Below, piece by piece: positions 45,782-54,802 of a stretch of DNA of 64,000 nucleotides. A program made the translations under genes and the position numbers. Origin of the DNA: an uncultured Lachnospiraceae bacterium (GTDB taxonomy: Bacteria; Bacillota; Clostridia; Lachnospirales; Lachnospiraceae); NCBI GenBank assembly GCA_910579615.1, contig CAJTUA010000002.1:224503-288502 (forward strand). The letters run 5' to 3'. Each line of letters opens with the position of its first letter. The first letter of the stretch is position 1. The notes beneath the pieces were generated by a model. It was not told where the DNA came from, did no database searches, and saw nothing but the letters and a program-made list of their open reading frames with translations.

Positions 45782-46930
45782 ATGGGCAAAAAACAAAAAA
45801 ATGCAGCGCAGCAGGAAATGGTAAGGTGGCTTTCTGCCCCGCAAGAGCTTGGCAGAATACCGGCACAGATGGAATGTGTTGGAACATTTGATATGCAGGA
45901 GCTGCGCTATTATATTTTCCGCTTTAAAAAAGAGCTTTCCGGCAAGTGGACTTTGGGCATTTGCGGTGGCTATGAGGGGGAGTCACTGGAGCATTGTGGG
46001 CATATATTTCGTGATGAGGAGGAGTGCGGCGAGGAGGATACCGCAAAGCGCGCCGCGCAGCTGGTGAAGCATGTGCGCCATCGTTGGGCGGCGCCGGAAA
46101 AGAAAGGGGAACCGAAGAAGAAGCCCGGGAATTTTGTAAACCTGGTGCTGCTTGAGAATGTGGAGTGGGATAAGGAGAATCTGATAAAAGAACTAAAGGA
46201 GAAATGGAAGCTTACATTTCGTGTAAAGGAGCAGAACAAAGGGAATCCGGCACTGGATGCTGAAAATGTGCTTGTTTTGTGCTATGATGGCGCAACCGTT
46301 ACAGTGACAATGATACCGGCGAAGGTTTCCGGGGATGATATTGAATACGGCGCGAAGAAAAATTATACATGGAAGAATGCCACGGCCATGGTCAGACGCC
46401 ACTGCGCATATTTGTCGGTGGAGGTGGCGCATGAAACAATTTCGGCGGTTGAGGGCGGTATTTTACTGGTTAAGACGGTGGCGGCTTGCTGCGAACAGCC
46501 CGGTGTGATTGGGATTTACGCGAATGGAACGGTTTACCAGAGGGAACAATATATACATTTTTCCGGGATGGCGCGGGCGGGGGCTTTTCCAATCCAGAAC
46601 CTGATATGGTTTGGGCGTTACAATGGGAAGAAGGGGCTTTGCGGCTATACCTCCGGGCTGAACCAATTCGGCTATGATGAGGTTGAGGTGTTAAACAGCA
46701 GCGCGAGCGAAGCGGAGCTGGATGATTTTTTGTTTGCACTCGCGAACCACATTATTTATCACAATGTTGTTTTAAAACACGGCGAGGTGATTGGGTTCCA
46801 GGCATGGCAGAAGCTTCCGGTTACGAAAAGCCGGGGCGTGGCGGTGTCGGGGGAGTCGCTAAAGATTGCCTTCCCGGATGCAAAGCCGGCACCGAAAACA
46901 GAGTTTTCCGGTCATGAGGGGGAAGGCTGA
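45782..46930 (+). CDS. DUF4261 domain protein with unassigned N-terminal domain
   Basis: 382 residues. The C-terminal two thirds (about 120-380) fit DUF4261: VNLVLLENVEWDKENLIKEL, LVLCYDGATVTVTMIPAKV, and LIWFGRYNGKKGLCGYTSGL. The first 100 residues form a separate alpha/beta segment (FDMQELRYYIFRFKK, DEEECGEEDTAKRAAQLV). The family has no proven function. Starts 12 bases after an alternative ATG at 45770; GGAGGT precedes the chosen start. Its own promoter separates it from the exporter. Confidence 0.75.
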   Translation: MGKKQKNAAQQEMVRWLSAPQELGRIPAQMECVGTFDMQELRYYIFRFKKELSGKWTLGICGGYEGESLEHCGHIFRDEEECGEEDTAKRAAQLVKHVRHRWAAPEKKGEPKKKPGNFVNLVLLENVEWDKENLIKELKEKWKLTFRVKEQNKGNPALDAENVLVLCYDGATVTVTMIPAKVSGDDIEYGAKKNYTWKNATAMVRRHCAYLSVEVAHETISAVEGGILLVKTVAACCEQPGVIGIYANGTVYQREQYIHFSGMARAGAFPIQNLIWFGRYNGKKGLCGYTSGLNQFGYDEVEVLNSSASEAELDDFLFALANHIIYHNVVLKHGEVIGFQAWQKLPVTKSRGVAVSGESLKIAFPDAKPAPKTEFSGHEGEG

Positions 46931-46969
46931 ACGATTGGAAATAAAACGAAAAAATAAAAGGCGGATTTT

Positions 46970-48898
46970 ATGGATAAAAAATATTTAAAGCTTCTCGCAA
47001 AAGAATATCCTAATATAGAAAGTGTAGCGAGCGAGATGGTGAACCTCTCGGCAATCCGGAGTCTGCCGAAGGGGACGGAGTATTTTTTCAGCGACCTGCA
47101 CGGGGAGTATGAGGCGTTTTTATATATGATAAAGAGTGCCTCGGGCATTATCCGGCGCAAAATTGACCTCACACTGGGAAAGACGGTCTCAAGCGCGGAG
47201 CGCGAGGCACTGGCAAACCTGATTTATTATCCGGAAAAGGAGCTCAAGCGCCTGCACCAGAACGGGGAGATTACAAGTGAATGGAAACGGCTGACCATAT
47301 ACCGCCTGATTCTTGTCTGCGAAGTGATTTCTGCCAAGTATACGCGCTCGCGCGTCCGCAAAAAAATCCCTATGGGTCTTGTTTATATTGTGGACGAGCT
47401 TTTGAATGTTACGGATGATGTGAATAAGGACTATTATTTTGAGAAAATTATCAACACGATTATTGAGACGGATATCGTAGACAGCTTTGTCATTTCGCTT
47501 TGCCGTCTGATTCATTCGCTCGCGATTGACAAGCTGCACATTATCGGCGATATTTTTGACCGCGGGCCGCGCCCGGATATTATAATGGATGAACTTCTCT
47601 CAATGCACGATGTGGACATCCAGTGGGGAAACCATGATATTTCCTGGATTGGTGCGGCGTGCGGGAATGCCGCGTTGGTGGCAAATGTCATCCGGATTTC
47701 TGTAAAATACAATAATTTTGATTTGCTGGAGGATGGCTACGGTCTGAATCTGAGGGCGCTTGCAGTTTTTGCAAGTGAGACTTACGGGAACGACGAATGC
47801 AGTATGTATTATCCGCAGACTTACGATGACAATATTTATGACCCGATTGATGCGAGTCTGGCGGCTAAAATCCACAAGGCAATTACGGTGATACAGTTAA
47901 AGCTTGAGGCACAGCTTATCCGCCGCCATCCGGAATGGGGGATGCAGGGGCGGGATTTCTTTGGGCGGGTGGATTTTTCCGCCGGTACGGTGACGGAAAA
48001 CGGGAAAATCTATTCGCTTAAGGATACCTGTTTTCCTACGGTAAATCCCCAGGACCCTGTGGAACTTTCGGATTCGGAGAAGGAGCTGATGAAAATTTTA
48101 ATCAATTCCTTCCAGCACAGTGATAAGCTGCGCAAGCACATCCGTTTCCTGCTTGCGAAGGGCTCAACCTACAAAATCTGCAACGGGAACCTGCTTTTTC
48201 ACGGCTGCATCCCGATGGATGCGTCGGGAGAATTTATGAGTGTGAAAATCGGTGAGGAAAGCTTTTGCGGAAAGGCGCTTCTGGACGAAATCAGTTTGAT
48301 GGTGAACCGGGCCTATTTCGCAAAGGAGGATGACGCGGATTACGAGCGGGATTTTATGTGGTATTTTTGGTGTGGTGCGGGTTCTCCTCTTTATGGGAAG
48401 GATAAACTGGCTTTTTTTGAGCAGTATTTTATCGGGGATGCCGATTGCTGTAAGGAGCATTATAACGACTATTATAGATTTTCGGAGAGCGCGCAAGTCT
48501 GTAAGAAAATTCTCCGCCATTTTTCTATCGATGAGGAAAAAGGGCATATTATTAACGGGCATGTCCCGGTGAAAATCAAGGACGGGGAGAGCCCGGTCAA
48601 GGCGGAGGGCAAGCTTTTTGTCATTGATGGCGGGATATCGAAGGCGTACCAGAAAACCACGGGCATTGCAGGCTACACGCTGATTTATGATTCCCACAGC
48701 TTAAGCCTTGCCGAGCATAAGCCTTTTATTTCTGGCACGAGTGAGCACACGCCTGCCATCCGCGTGGTGGAAAAACTGGAAAGCCGCGCGAATATTTCCG
48801 ACACGGACAAGGGGGTGGAGCTTCTGGAACGGATTGGGGATTTGAATGAGCTGCTTGGCGCGTACCGGAGTGGGGATATTAAGGAGAGTGCGAACTAA
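46970..48898 (+). CDS. fbp: Fructose-1,6-bisphosphatase class III
   Basis: Gluconeogenic enzyme hydrolysing fructose 1,6-bisphosphate; the class III form is typical of Firmicutes. 642 residues, normal length. Metallophosphoesterase motifs are visible: FSDLHGEYEAF near residue 42, IIGDIFDRGPRPD near residue 190, QWGNHDISW near residue 222 and the later FHGCIP and INGHVPVK histidines. Preceded by AAAAGGCGG. Transcribed in line with the DUF4261 gene but only 39 bases after it, so readthrough is possible. Confidence 0.97.
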   Translation: MDKKYLKLLAKEYPNIESVASEMVNLSAIRSLPKGTEYFFSDLHGEYEAFLYMIKSASGIIRRKIDLTLGKTVSSAEREALANLIYYPEKELKRLHQNGEITSEWKRLTIYRLILVCEVISAKYTRSRVRKKIPMGLVYIVDELLNVTDDVNKDYYFEKIINTIIETDIVDSFVISLCRLIHSLAIDKLHIIGDIFDRGPRPDIIMDELLSMHDVDIQWGNHDISWIGAACGNAALVANVIRISVKYNNFDLLEDGYGLNLRALAVFASETYGNDECSMYYPQTYDDNIYDPIDASLAAKIHKAITVIQLKLEAQLIRRHPEWGMQGRDFFGRVDFSAGTVTENGKIYSLKDTCFPTVNPQDPVELSDSEKELMKILINSFQHSDKLRKHIRFLLAKGSTYKICNGNLLFHGCIPMDASGEFMSVKIGEESFCGKALLDEISLMVNRAYFAKEDDADYERDFMWYFWCGAGSPLYGKDKLAFFEQYFIGDADCCKEHYNDYYRFSESAQVCKKILRHFSIDEEKGHIINGHVPVKIKDGESPVKAEGKLFVIDGGISKAYQKTTGIAGYTLIYDSHSLSLAEHKPFISGTSEHTPAIRVVEKLESRANISDTDKGVELLERIGDLNELLGAYRSGDIKESAN

Positions 48899-48930
48899 GG
48901 GTTAAGGCTGAAGTGGCTGCAGGTGCTGTA

Positions 48931-48959
48931 TTGACATTGCCTGCGCGGGGCATTATAAT
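48931..48959 (+). promoter_or_regulatory. Consensus promoter of the rubrerythrin gene
   Basis: TTGACA (48931-48936) and TATAAT (48954-48959) with an exact 17-base spacer, matching the sigma-A consensus at every position. High expression is expected. Confidence 0.9.
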
Positions 48960-49059
48960 GGTGACATTCTGAACGCGGGGAAAATGGGTAAAATCAGTGA
49001 AATTAATATGCATTTCCCCGGCAGGAAAGTCAAGTTTTAAAAGTATGGAGGAGAAAATC

Positions 49060-49608
49060 ATGGCAGAAGGAAAGAACAAATATTCCGGCACGCAGACGGA
49101 AAAGAACCTCGAGGCGGCATTCGCAGGGGAATCGCAGGCAAGAAACAAATACACATATTTTGCATCCGTAGCAAAGAAGGAAGGCTATGAGCAGATTGCC
49201 GCAATGTTTTTAAAAACTGCGGACAATGAGAAAGAACATGCGAAGATGTGGTTTAAGGAGCTTTCCGGTATCGGCGATACAAAGCAGAATCTTGAGGCGG
49301 CAGCAGGCGGTGAGAATTTTGAGTGGACAGATATGTATGAGGGCTACGCAAAGACGGCGGAGGAGGAAGGCTTCCCGGAGCTGGCGAGAAAATTCCGCAT
49401 GGTTGCGGCAATCGAGAAGCACCATGAGGAAAGATACCGCGCGCTGTTAAAGAATGTGGAGACGGCGGCAGTCTTTGAAAAGAGCGAGGTTAAAATCTGG
49501 GAGTGCCGCAATTGCGGGCATATTGTTGTCGGGACGAAGGCACCGGAGGTCTGCCCGGTATGCAACCATCCGCAGGCATATTTTGAAGTGTGCGCGGAGA
49601 ATTATTGA
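49060..49608 (+). CDS. rbr: Rubrerythrin
   Basis: 182-residue non-haem diiron peroxidase that removes hydrogen peroxide in anaerobes. The ferritin-like domain carries the two glutamate/histidine sets (NLEAAFAGESQARNKYTYF, DNEKEHAKMW, EGFPELARKFRMVAAIEKHHEERY), and the C-terminal rubredoxin knuckle has WECRNCGHI and CPVCNHPQAYF. The start ATG follows GGAGG; a frame extension to 48997 overlaps the leader. A perfect consensus promoter lies 100 bases upstream. The kinase-like gene follows after one base. Confidence 0.95.
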   Translation: MAEGKNKYSGTQTEKNLEAAFAGESQARNKYTYFASVAKKEGYEQIAAMFLKTADNEKEHAKMWFKELSGIGDTKQNLEAAAGGENFEWTDMYEGYAKTAEEEGFPELARKFRMVAAIEKHHEERYRALLKNVETAAVFEKSEVKIWECRNCGHIVVGTKAPEVCPVCNHPQAYFEVCAENY

Positions 49609-49609
49609 T

Positions 49610-50437
49610 ATGGTATTACAGGAGATAGACGGCATCCCGTATGAGATGAAAGCTCCGTTTGATTTTGGTTTTATCCGTCGGTATGGCGAGGTGTTTCAGG
49701 TCTATGACGACCAGGATTCCGGCAATATCTGCTTTGGCACGCACAAAGACGGGGAGCGCTTTTTTGTAAAATTTGCGGGCGCGCCGACCAAAAGATATGA
49801 CGGAAATGTGGAGGATGCAGTAGAGCGCCTGAAAACAGCGGTGCCGCTCTACCGCGATTTGAGGCATGAAAACCTGATTGAGCTTGTAAAGGCGGAGGAA
49901 ATCGGCGGTGGCTTTGCAATGGTCTTTTTGTGGGCGGCGGGCGACTGCATGGGGCGGATGTACCCGGAGGCGCATGAAAGGTTTATGAAGCTTCCGGTTC
50001 CTGCAAGGCTTGCAGTTTTTCGTGATGTGCTGCGCTTTTTGGAACACACGGCGGCGCAGGGCTATGTAGCGGTCGATTTTTATGACGGAAGCATTCTGTA
50101 TGATTTTGAAAGCGGGAAGACGACCATCTGCGATATTGATTTTTTCCGGAAGCAGCCGTGCGTTAACGACATGGGACGTATGTGGGGCAGTTCGCGTTTT
50201 CAGTCGCCGGAGGAGTATGTGTTGGGCGCGCCGGTGGATGAGGTGACAAATGTCTACACGGCAGGTGCAACGGCGTTTGCACTTTTTGGCAGTTACGGGC
50301 GCACGAGGGAGCATTGGGAGCTGGGTGAGACATATTTTGAGGTTGCGGCAAGAGCAGTAAGTGCAGAACGTGCACTCAGACAGCAGTCAATTGCAGAATT
50401 TCGCAGGGAGTGGGAAAAATGCTCAACCGTGGGTTGA
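49610..50437 (+). CDS. Protein-kinase-like protein
   Basis: 275 residues with a eukaryotic-type protein-kinase fold. Visible elements: a lysine in RFFVKFAGAP near residue 50, the alpha-C region, VAVDFYDGSILYDFESGKTTICDIDFF near residues 160-185 (catalytic-loop asparagine replaced by serine/glycine context; DxD of the metal-binding loop as CDIDFF) and SRFQSPEEYVLGAPVDEVTNVY (activation-segment/APE equivalent with the helix F aspartate). The canonical HRD is not obvious, so it may act on small molecules or be inactive. It starts two bases after rubrerythrin and lies before a strong terminator. Confidence 0.7.
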   Translation: MVLQEIDGIPYEMKAPFDFGFIRRYGEVFQVYDDQDSGNICFGTHKDGERFFVKFAGAPTKRYDGNVEDAVERLKTAVPLYRDLRHENLIELVKAEEIGGGFAMVFLWAAGDCMGRMYPEAHERFMKLPVPARLAVFRDVLRFLEHTAAQGYVAVDFYDGSILYDFESGKTTICDIDFFRKQPCVNDMGRMWGSSRFQSPEEYVLGAPVDEVTNVYTAGATAFALFGSYGRTREHWELGETYFEVAARAVSAERALRQQSIAEFRREWEKCSTVG

Positions 50438-50467
50438 TTTTTCTTTTTCGTGTTTAAAGCGACATGT

Positions 50468-50560
50468 ATGGTAAATCCGTTTTTGTTTTTCTATAATATA
50501 CTTACAGCGCTGATGGCGGTTGGCACAGGGATTGCGGTGCTAACCGCCATGATTTTTTAG
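50468..50560 (+). CDS. Possible 30-residue hydrophobic peptide
   Basis: ATG 50468 opens a 30-codon frame (MVNPFLFFYNILTALMAVG and a hydrophobic tail ending TAMIF) that would form one membrane helix. Its last 16 codons lie on the terminator of the kinase-like gene, and the stop codon is in the terminator's T run. The ribosome binding site is weak. It resembles small membrane peptides or type I toxins in size and shape only; a chance frame is as likely. Confidence 0.25.
   Translation: MVNPFLFFYNILTALMAVGTGIAVLTAMIF
50513..50558 (+). terminator. Rho-independent terminator after the kinase-like gene
   Basis: ATGGCGGTT and AACCGCCAT form a perfect stem that extends with GCA/TGC; a run of six T follows at 50553-50558. 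Strong canonical terminator. Confidence 0.88.
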
Positions 50561-50677
50561 GAACTCTGGCAGGTTTGCATCCGGTTCGGCAGGAAAGAAC
50601 CGTGCAATGGGGAAATTCTTATTAGGACTCAAACCAGAAAAAGCCACAACCGTTGAAACATGAACAGGAGGTATATC

Positions 50678-52474
50678 ATGATTGATTTGGAGAAAATTGG
50701 AAAACAGATTGCCACACTGCGCAAGGAGCGCGGTTTTACCGGGGAAGCACTTGCGGAACGCCTGCAGGTAAGCCCTCAGGCTGTCTCCAAATGGGAAAAC
50801 GCAAAATGCCTGCCGGAGACGGCGCTCCTGCCTGCCTTGGCGGAGGCGTTGGACTGCAGTATCGACAGCCTGTTGCTGCCGAAGGAGCTTTTTATTTTGG
50901 AGGCAGTTTATACGGATGGCCAGACGAACATTCCCGTAACACATTCGGTAAACGCACTGGTGCGCAACAATACACTGAATATTTATGTAAACCAACAGTT
51001 TATCGGCGCAGAGATAAAGGGTGAGCGCTTAAAACTTCTGACCGTAAAATACCAGACCCCCAAAGGTATATTTTTTTCCTATGCAATGGAAAATGAAAGT
51101 TTGCTTCTGGACAAGGAGAGCAGTGGTTTTACAAATGATGCCCCGTTTCGGATGATTGGGGCGTGGTACGGGAATGCGCAAAACGTTTCCACGGCGATGC
51201 AGAAGATGGAGCATTATGAATATTTCAAATGGGATAGAATCGTAGTCAGCCAGGAAACTTTTCCGAGCCATTCCGCAAGTGATGATACGGAATATCTGAC
51301 GTTGGTTTATCTGAATTCCGATGGCATCCACACCATCAGCTGCCCGGAGAATGATACCATTTATTACGGGAAGAACCGCACGCAGTTTTTTCTTAAGGAT
51401 GATTCGAAATGCATTCTGCCGGGAATCATGCGGCTTGCCTGGGGGGAGGGGATGGAATGCCCGTGGGCAGGTGCGCTCTGCGCAGCATTGAAATATATGG
51501 GTGAGCCTTACACCTATGACCAGATTATGGGGATGAGCGGTGCCTGTTACCGGGTCTGCTTTACGGACGTGTGGGATTACAGCTGTACGGACGCACTTGT
51601 GTCGTTTGATTACGCCACACCGCTGTTTGAGGCAATCGGTTACTCCTTTTTTTGGGCGGAGCGGTTGGAAAAGCAGGAGAGGAAGGCGGAGCGCCTGGCG
51701 ATTATGGAGGATATCCAAAACGGAAAACCAGTGCTTGCCATCAATTTGCGGATTGCGCCGGAATGGGGTGTAATCACAGGGTACATTGACGACGGAAAAG
51801 AGTTTTTGTGCCGTACCTATTTTGACAAAGAAGTTTTTGATGGTTGGGAGCGGGAAGGGGATGCCGCTTCGGAGGAGCAGCGCGAGGCCTTAAAAGAGCA
51901 CGGCGGATATCTGGTCAATGATTTCTGGCCGTTCCTCATCATGCATTTTGGAAAGAAGCAGAAAGCGCCGATGCCGCTTCAGATTTTGAAAAATTCCCTT
52001 GTTACCCTGCGGCAATCCTTTTTCGCCGAAGCATGCCGCGGCTATTACCAGGGAAAGGAAGCCTATAAGGCATGGATTTTGGGGCTTTCAAAAGAGGAGA
52101 ATTTTGACCTTGGAAAGAATCCGCAGGATAATGTGTTACGACGGTTAGAGGTCAATGATGATATGCTGTTCCAGCTCGCGGATTCCAGACGCGCGGCGGC
52201 GGCCTACCTGAGAGAAAGCATTTCCCTGCTGCCAAAAAGCTTACAGGTGCATTTAGGGGAGATGGCAAAAAATTGCCAGGAAATCTCGGATTTGGCATAT
52301 GCTTTCCGGGGTAAGCTAAAAGAAACCTGTACATGCCGGATTTCCTATAATTCTATGGAAGCAACTGGTGCATCCACGCGGGAGCTGCGGGAGGAAGAGA
52401 TTGCCCTGCTAAAGCGTGCGCTTGCGTTGGATGAGGAAAATTGCAGGCTGGCGGGGTTGATTCTGGGAAATTAA
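50678..52474 (+). CDS. XRE-type HTH fused to a cysteine-peptidase-like (BtrH-like) domain
   Basis: 598 residues. An N-terminal Cro/CI helix-turn-helix covers residues 1-65 (IGKQIATLRKERGFTGEALAERL, QVSPQAVSKWEN). Residues 75-215 are an unassigned domain. From about 260 the sequence resembles the papain-like BtrH N-terminal/peptidase C39-like fold: a cysteine in CPWAGALCAALKYMGEPYTYD, AINLRIAPEWGVITGYIDDG with the histidine position replaced by glycine-rich residues, and LVNDFWPFLI. C-terminal helices follow. The start ATG has AGGAGG upstream. It may be a regulator that senses a small ligand rather than an active peptidase. The next gene starts 43 bases later. Confidence 0.65.
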   Translation: MIDLEKIGKQIATLRKERGFTGEALAERLQVSPQAVSKWENAKCLPETALLPALAEALDCSIDSLLLPKELFILEAVYTDGQTNIPVTHSVNALVRNNTLNIYVNQQFIGAEIKGERLKLLTVKYQTPKGIFFSYAMENESLLLDKESSGFTNDAPFRMIGAWYGNAQNVSTAMQKMEHYEYFKWDRIVVSQETFPSHSASDDTEYLTLVYLNSDGIHTISCPENDTIYYGKNRTQFFLKDDSKCILPGIMRLAWGEGMECPWAGALCAALKYMGEPYTYDQIMGMSGACYRVCFTDVWDYSCTDALVSFDYATPLFEAIGYSFFWAERLEKQERKAERLAIMEDIQNGKPVLAINLRIAPEWGVITGYIDDGKEFLCRTYFDKEVFDGWEREGDAASEEQREALKEHGGYLVNDFWPFLIMHFGKKQKAPMPLQILKNSLVTLRQSFFAEACRGYYQGKEAYKAWILGLSKEENFDLGKNPQDNVLRRLEVNDDMLFQLADSRRAAAAYLRESISLLPKSLQVHLGEMAKNCQEISDLAYAFRGKLKETCTCRISYNSMEATGASTRELREEEIALLKRALALDEENCRLAGLILGN

Positions 52475-52517
52475 GCGAAACCGGATTTTGCAGTCAGGAA
52501 AGGGGAGAAAGGGAAAA

Positions 52518-53297
52518 ATGCTTACACATGCAACGATGATAGAAATGAATCACGAAACGATTCAAACAGGATTGCCGGATGCAAAACGCAGTGAGGAGGT
52601 TGTAAAATTATTTTTGGAAAGGTTGGACGCGGAAAACACAGAATTTTGCGCGGAGAAAAAACATGCTGACCCGATGTATCCCTTCTTTTACGTTCCACCA
52701 TATAATCATGGGAAGAAATTAAAAACCATCCTCGGCCAGACACCGAAGACGCAGATTTTTTCCGCGAATATGTATGAACTTGAAATTCTGCGCCTGTTGA
52801 AATTACTGGCACCGGAAAATGAGAAAGTAAATTGGATGGTGGCGCAGACATTGGAACGTTTGGGGGCGACCTGTTTTGGCGCGCAGGATGACGGGGTGGG
52901 GGAATGCTTTGACACTTCGTTGGTTGTGCTGCGTTTCCTTGCGGTGGCGGCTCCCGAAGATACGGGGTGGATGAAAAGCAGAATAGATAATTACAACCGA
53001 CATGTAAATGATAAAAAGCGTCCGTGGTTTTGCAGCTGGTATTTTTGGCTTTGCCTCTCGGAACTGCCCTTTGCGGTGGCGCAGGATGAGACCTGGAAGT
53101 ACAGGGAAACTATCCTTGATTGGCTGTGCAGGAAAAGTCTTGTGATGAACAGCGAGAATGACAGGGTGATACATCCCGTTTTGTTTTGTATTCTGAGGAA
53201 TATCATGGAAAAATATCCGGAATATGCGCACATAAAAGGACGTCTTCCGTATGTGGACAAGAAAGATGGGCGGCTGCATTTTGATATGGAAAAATAA
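52518..53297 (+). CDS. Conserved hypothetical protein, unknown function
   Basis: 259 residues, alpha-helical, with many Trp and Cys residues (PWFCSWYFWLCLSELPF, WLCRKSLVMN). No family was recognised. The start is ATG 52518, preceded by GGGGAGAAAGGG; a longer frame to 52488 overlaps the upstream gene's end. It is probably co-transcribed with the XRE fusion (43-base gap) and ends at a perfect palindromic terminator, suggesting that the two genes form a unit. Confidence 0.6.
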   Translation: MLTHATMIEMNHETIQTGLPDAKRSEEVVKLFLERLDAENTEFCAEKKHADPMYPFFYVPPYNHGKKLKTILGQTPKTQIFSANMYELEILRLLKLLAPENEKVNWMVAQTLERLGATCFGAQDDGVGECFDTSLVVLRFLAVAAPEDTGWMKSRIDNYNRHVNDKKRPWFCSWYFWLCLSELPFAVAQDETWKYRETILDWLCRKSLVMNSENDRVIHPVLFCILRNIMEKYPEYAHIKGRLPYVDKKDGRLHFDMEK

Positions 53298-53317
53298 AGA
53301 AAATATAGGGGAATTAT

Positions 53318-53350
53318 AGGGCTGCAATATTGCAGCCCTGTTTCATTTAC
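53318..53350 (+). terminator. Palindromic terminator
   Basis: AGGGCTGCAAT followed immediately by ATTGCAGCCCT, a perfect 22-bp palindrome, then GTTTCATTT. Ends the XRE/unknown gene unit. Confidence 0.75.
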
Positions 53351-53392
53351 AGAAAAAAGCTGCGGAAACAAAAAATATAAAAGCCACGATAC

Positions 53393-53421
53393 TTGCCAGA
53401 ATTTTGAAAATATGGTAAAAT
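53393..53421 (+). promoter_or_regulatory. Promoter of the IbrAB operon
   Basis: TTGCCA and TAAAAT separated by 17 bases, 35 bases before the ibrA-like start codon. Confidence 0.65.
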
Positions 53422-53455
53422 ACGGTATCATTTCGTCGAATGGACAGGAGAGGTT

Positions 53456-54802
53456 ATGGGCAATTATATGATTCGGCAATATATCGGTAAAAATGTCTAC
53501 GAAGCGTTTCAGGACCGTATGCATTTCATTTTTCAGGAATTTGACAATATTTTTATTTCTTTTTCGGGCGGTAAGGACAGCGGTTTGCTGCTGAATATGG
53601 TTCTGGATTTCCGGAACCGCTATTATCCGGAGCGCCTGCTCGGTGTTTTCCATCAGGATTTTGAAGCACAGTATACGGTGACGTCGGAGTATGTGGAGCG
53701 CACCTTTGAGCGTCTGGAGCAGGAGAAGCATGTGGAGCTGTACTGGGTTTGCCTGCCCATGGCGACCCGCACCTGCTTTTCGAGCTACCAGATGTACTGG
53801 TATCCGTGGGATGATAAAGAGCAGGAAATCTGGATTCGCCCGATGCCAAAGAAAAAATACGTGATTCATATGCGCAACAATCCAATTACAACCTACCGCT
53901 ACCGTATGCACCAGGAAGACCTCGCAAAGCAGTTCGGGCGTTGGTACCGTCTCTCACACCAAAACCGCAGGACCGCGAGCTTGCTCGGTGTGCGCGCGAA
54001 CGAATCCCTGCAGCGCTACAGCGGTATTTTAAACAAAAAATATGGTTATAAGAACCAGTGCTGGATTACGCGGCAGTTTAAGGATGTCTATGCCGTCTCA
54101 CCGCTCTACGACTGGATTTCAAGTGATATCTGGCACGCGAATGCCGTGTTTGGGTATGATTATAATAAGCTGTATGACCTGTATTACATGGCAGGACTAA
54201 AGCCGAGCCAGATGCGCGTCGCGTCGCCGTTCAATGATTATGCGAAGGACAGCCTGAATCTTTACCGCGTGATTGACCCGCAGATATGGGCGCGCCTGGT
54301 GGGGCGCGTGCAGGGGGCAAATTTTGGGGCAATCTACGGGAAAACCAAAGCGATGGCATACCGCTGCCTTACCCTGCCAGAAGGGCATACGTGGGAATCC
54401 TACACGAAATTTCTTTTGGACACGCTCCCTGTCAGGCTGCGGAATAATTACATAAAAAAATTCCAGACATCCATTGAATTCTGGCATAAGACCGGAGGGG
54501 GGCTTGAGGAGGAAACCATCCGGGAGCTTACGGAGCACGGCTATCATATCCGGCGCAATGGGGTGTCGAATTACACGGTCATGAAAAATTCCCGCGTGAT
54601 ATTTCTGGACAGCATCCCGGATGATACCGATGATATAAAAACGACGAAGGATATCCCGAGCTGGAAGCGGATGTGCTACTGCATCCTGAAAAATGACCAT
54701 ACCTGCCGCTTTATGGGGTTTGGCCTGACGAGGGAGCAGCAAAAGCAGGTGAATTCATTGAAAGAAAAATACAGACAGGTGGTGAAGATGGATGGGTTAT
54801 AA
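53456..54802 (+). CDS. ibrA: IbrA-like PAPS-reductase-family protein (DUF3440)
   Basis: 448 residues. The adenine-nucleotide alpha-hydrolase PP-loop is visible as ISFSGGKDSGLLL near residue 38, as in PAPS reductases and DndC-type enzymes. The downstream DUF3440 region includes ASLLGVRANESLQRY and VYAVSPLYDWISSDIW, plus a C-terminal part with TCRFMGFGLTREQ. In enterobacteria such proteins are named immunoglobulin-binding regulator A and occur on mobile DNA with IbrB. The chemistry is not established. Start ATG 53456 follows GGAGAGG. It overlaps ibrB by 11 bases. Confidence 0.88.
   Translation: MGNYMIRQYIGKNVYEAFQDRMHFIFQEFDNIFISFSGGKDSGLLLNMVLDFRNRYYPERLLGVFHQDFEAQYTVTSEYVERTFERLEQEKHVELYWVCLPMATRTCFSSYQMYWYPWDDKEQEIWIRPMPKKKYVIHMRNNPITTYRYRMHQEDLAKQFGRWYRLSHQNRRTASLLGVRANESLQRYSGILNKKYGYKNQCWITRQFKDVYAVSPLYDWISSDIWHANAVFGYDYNKLYDLYYMAGLKPSQMRVASPFNDYAKDSLNLYRVIDPQIWARLVGRVQGANFGAIYGKTKAMAYRCLTLPEGHTWESYTKFLLDTLPVRLRNNYIKKFQTSIEFWHKTGGGLEEETIRELTEHGYHIRRNGVSNYTVMKNSRVIFLDSIPDDTDDIKTTKDIPSWKRMCYCILKNDHTCRFMGFGLTREQQKQVNSLKEKYRQVVKMDGL

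Noticed and set aside
49454..49609. Upstream extension of the kinase-like gene
   Set aside because: It overlaps rubrerythrin in another frame; the codons are Arg-rich shadow and the ATG at 49610 fits the junction.
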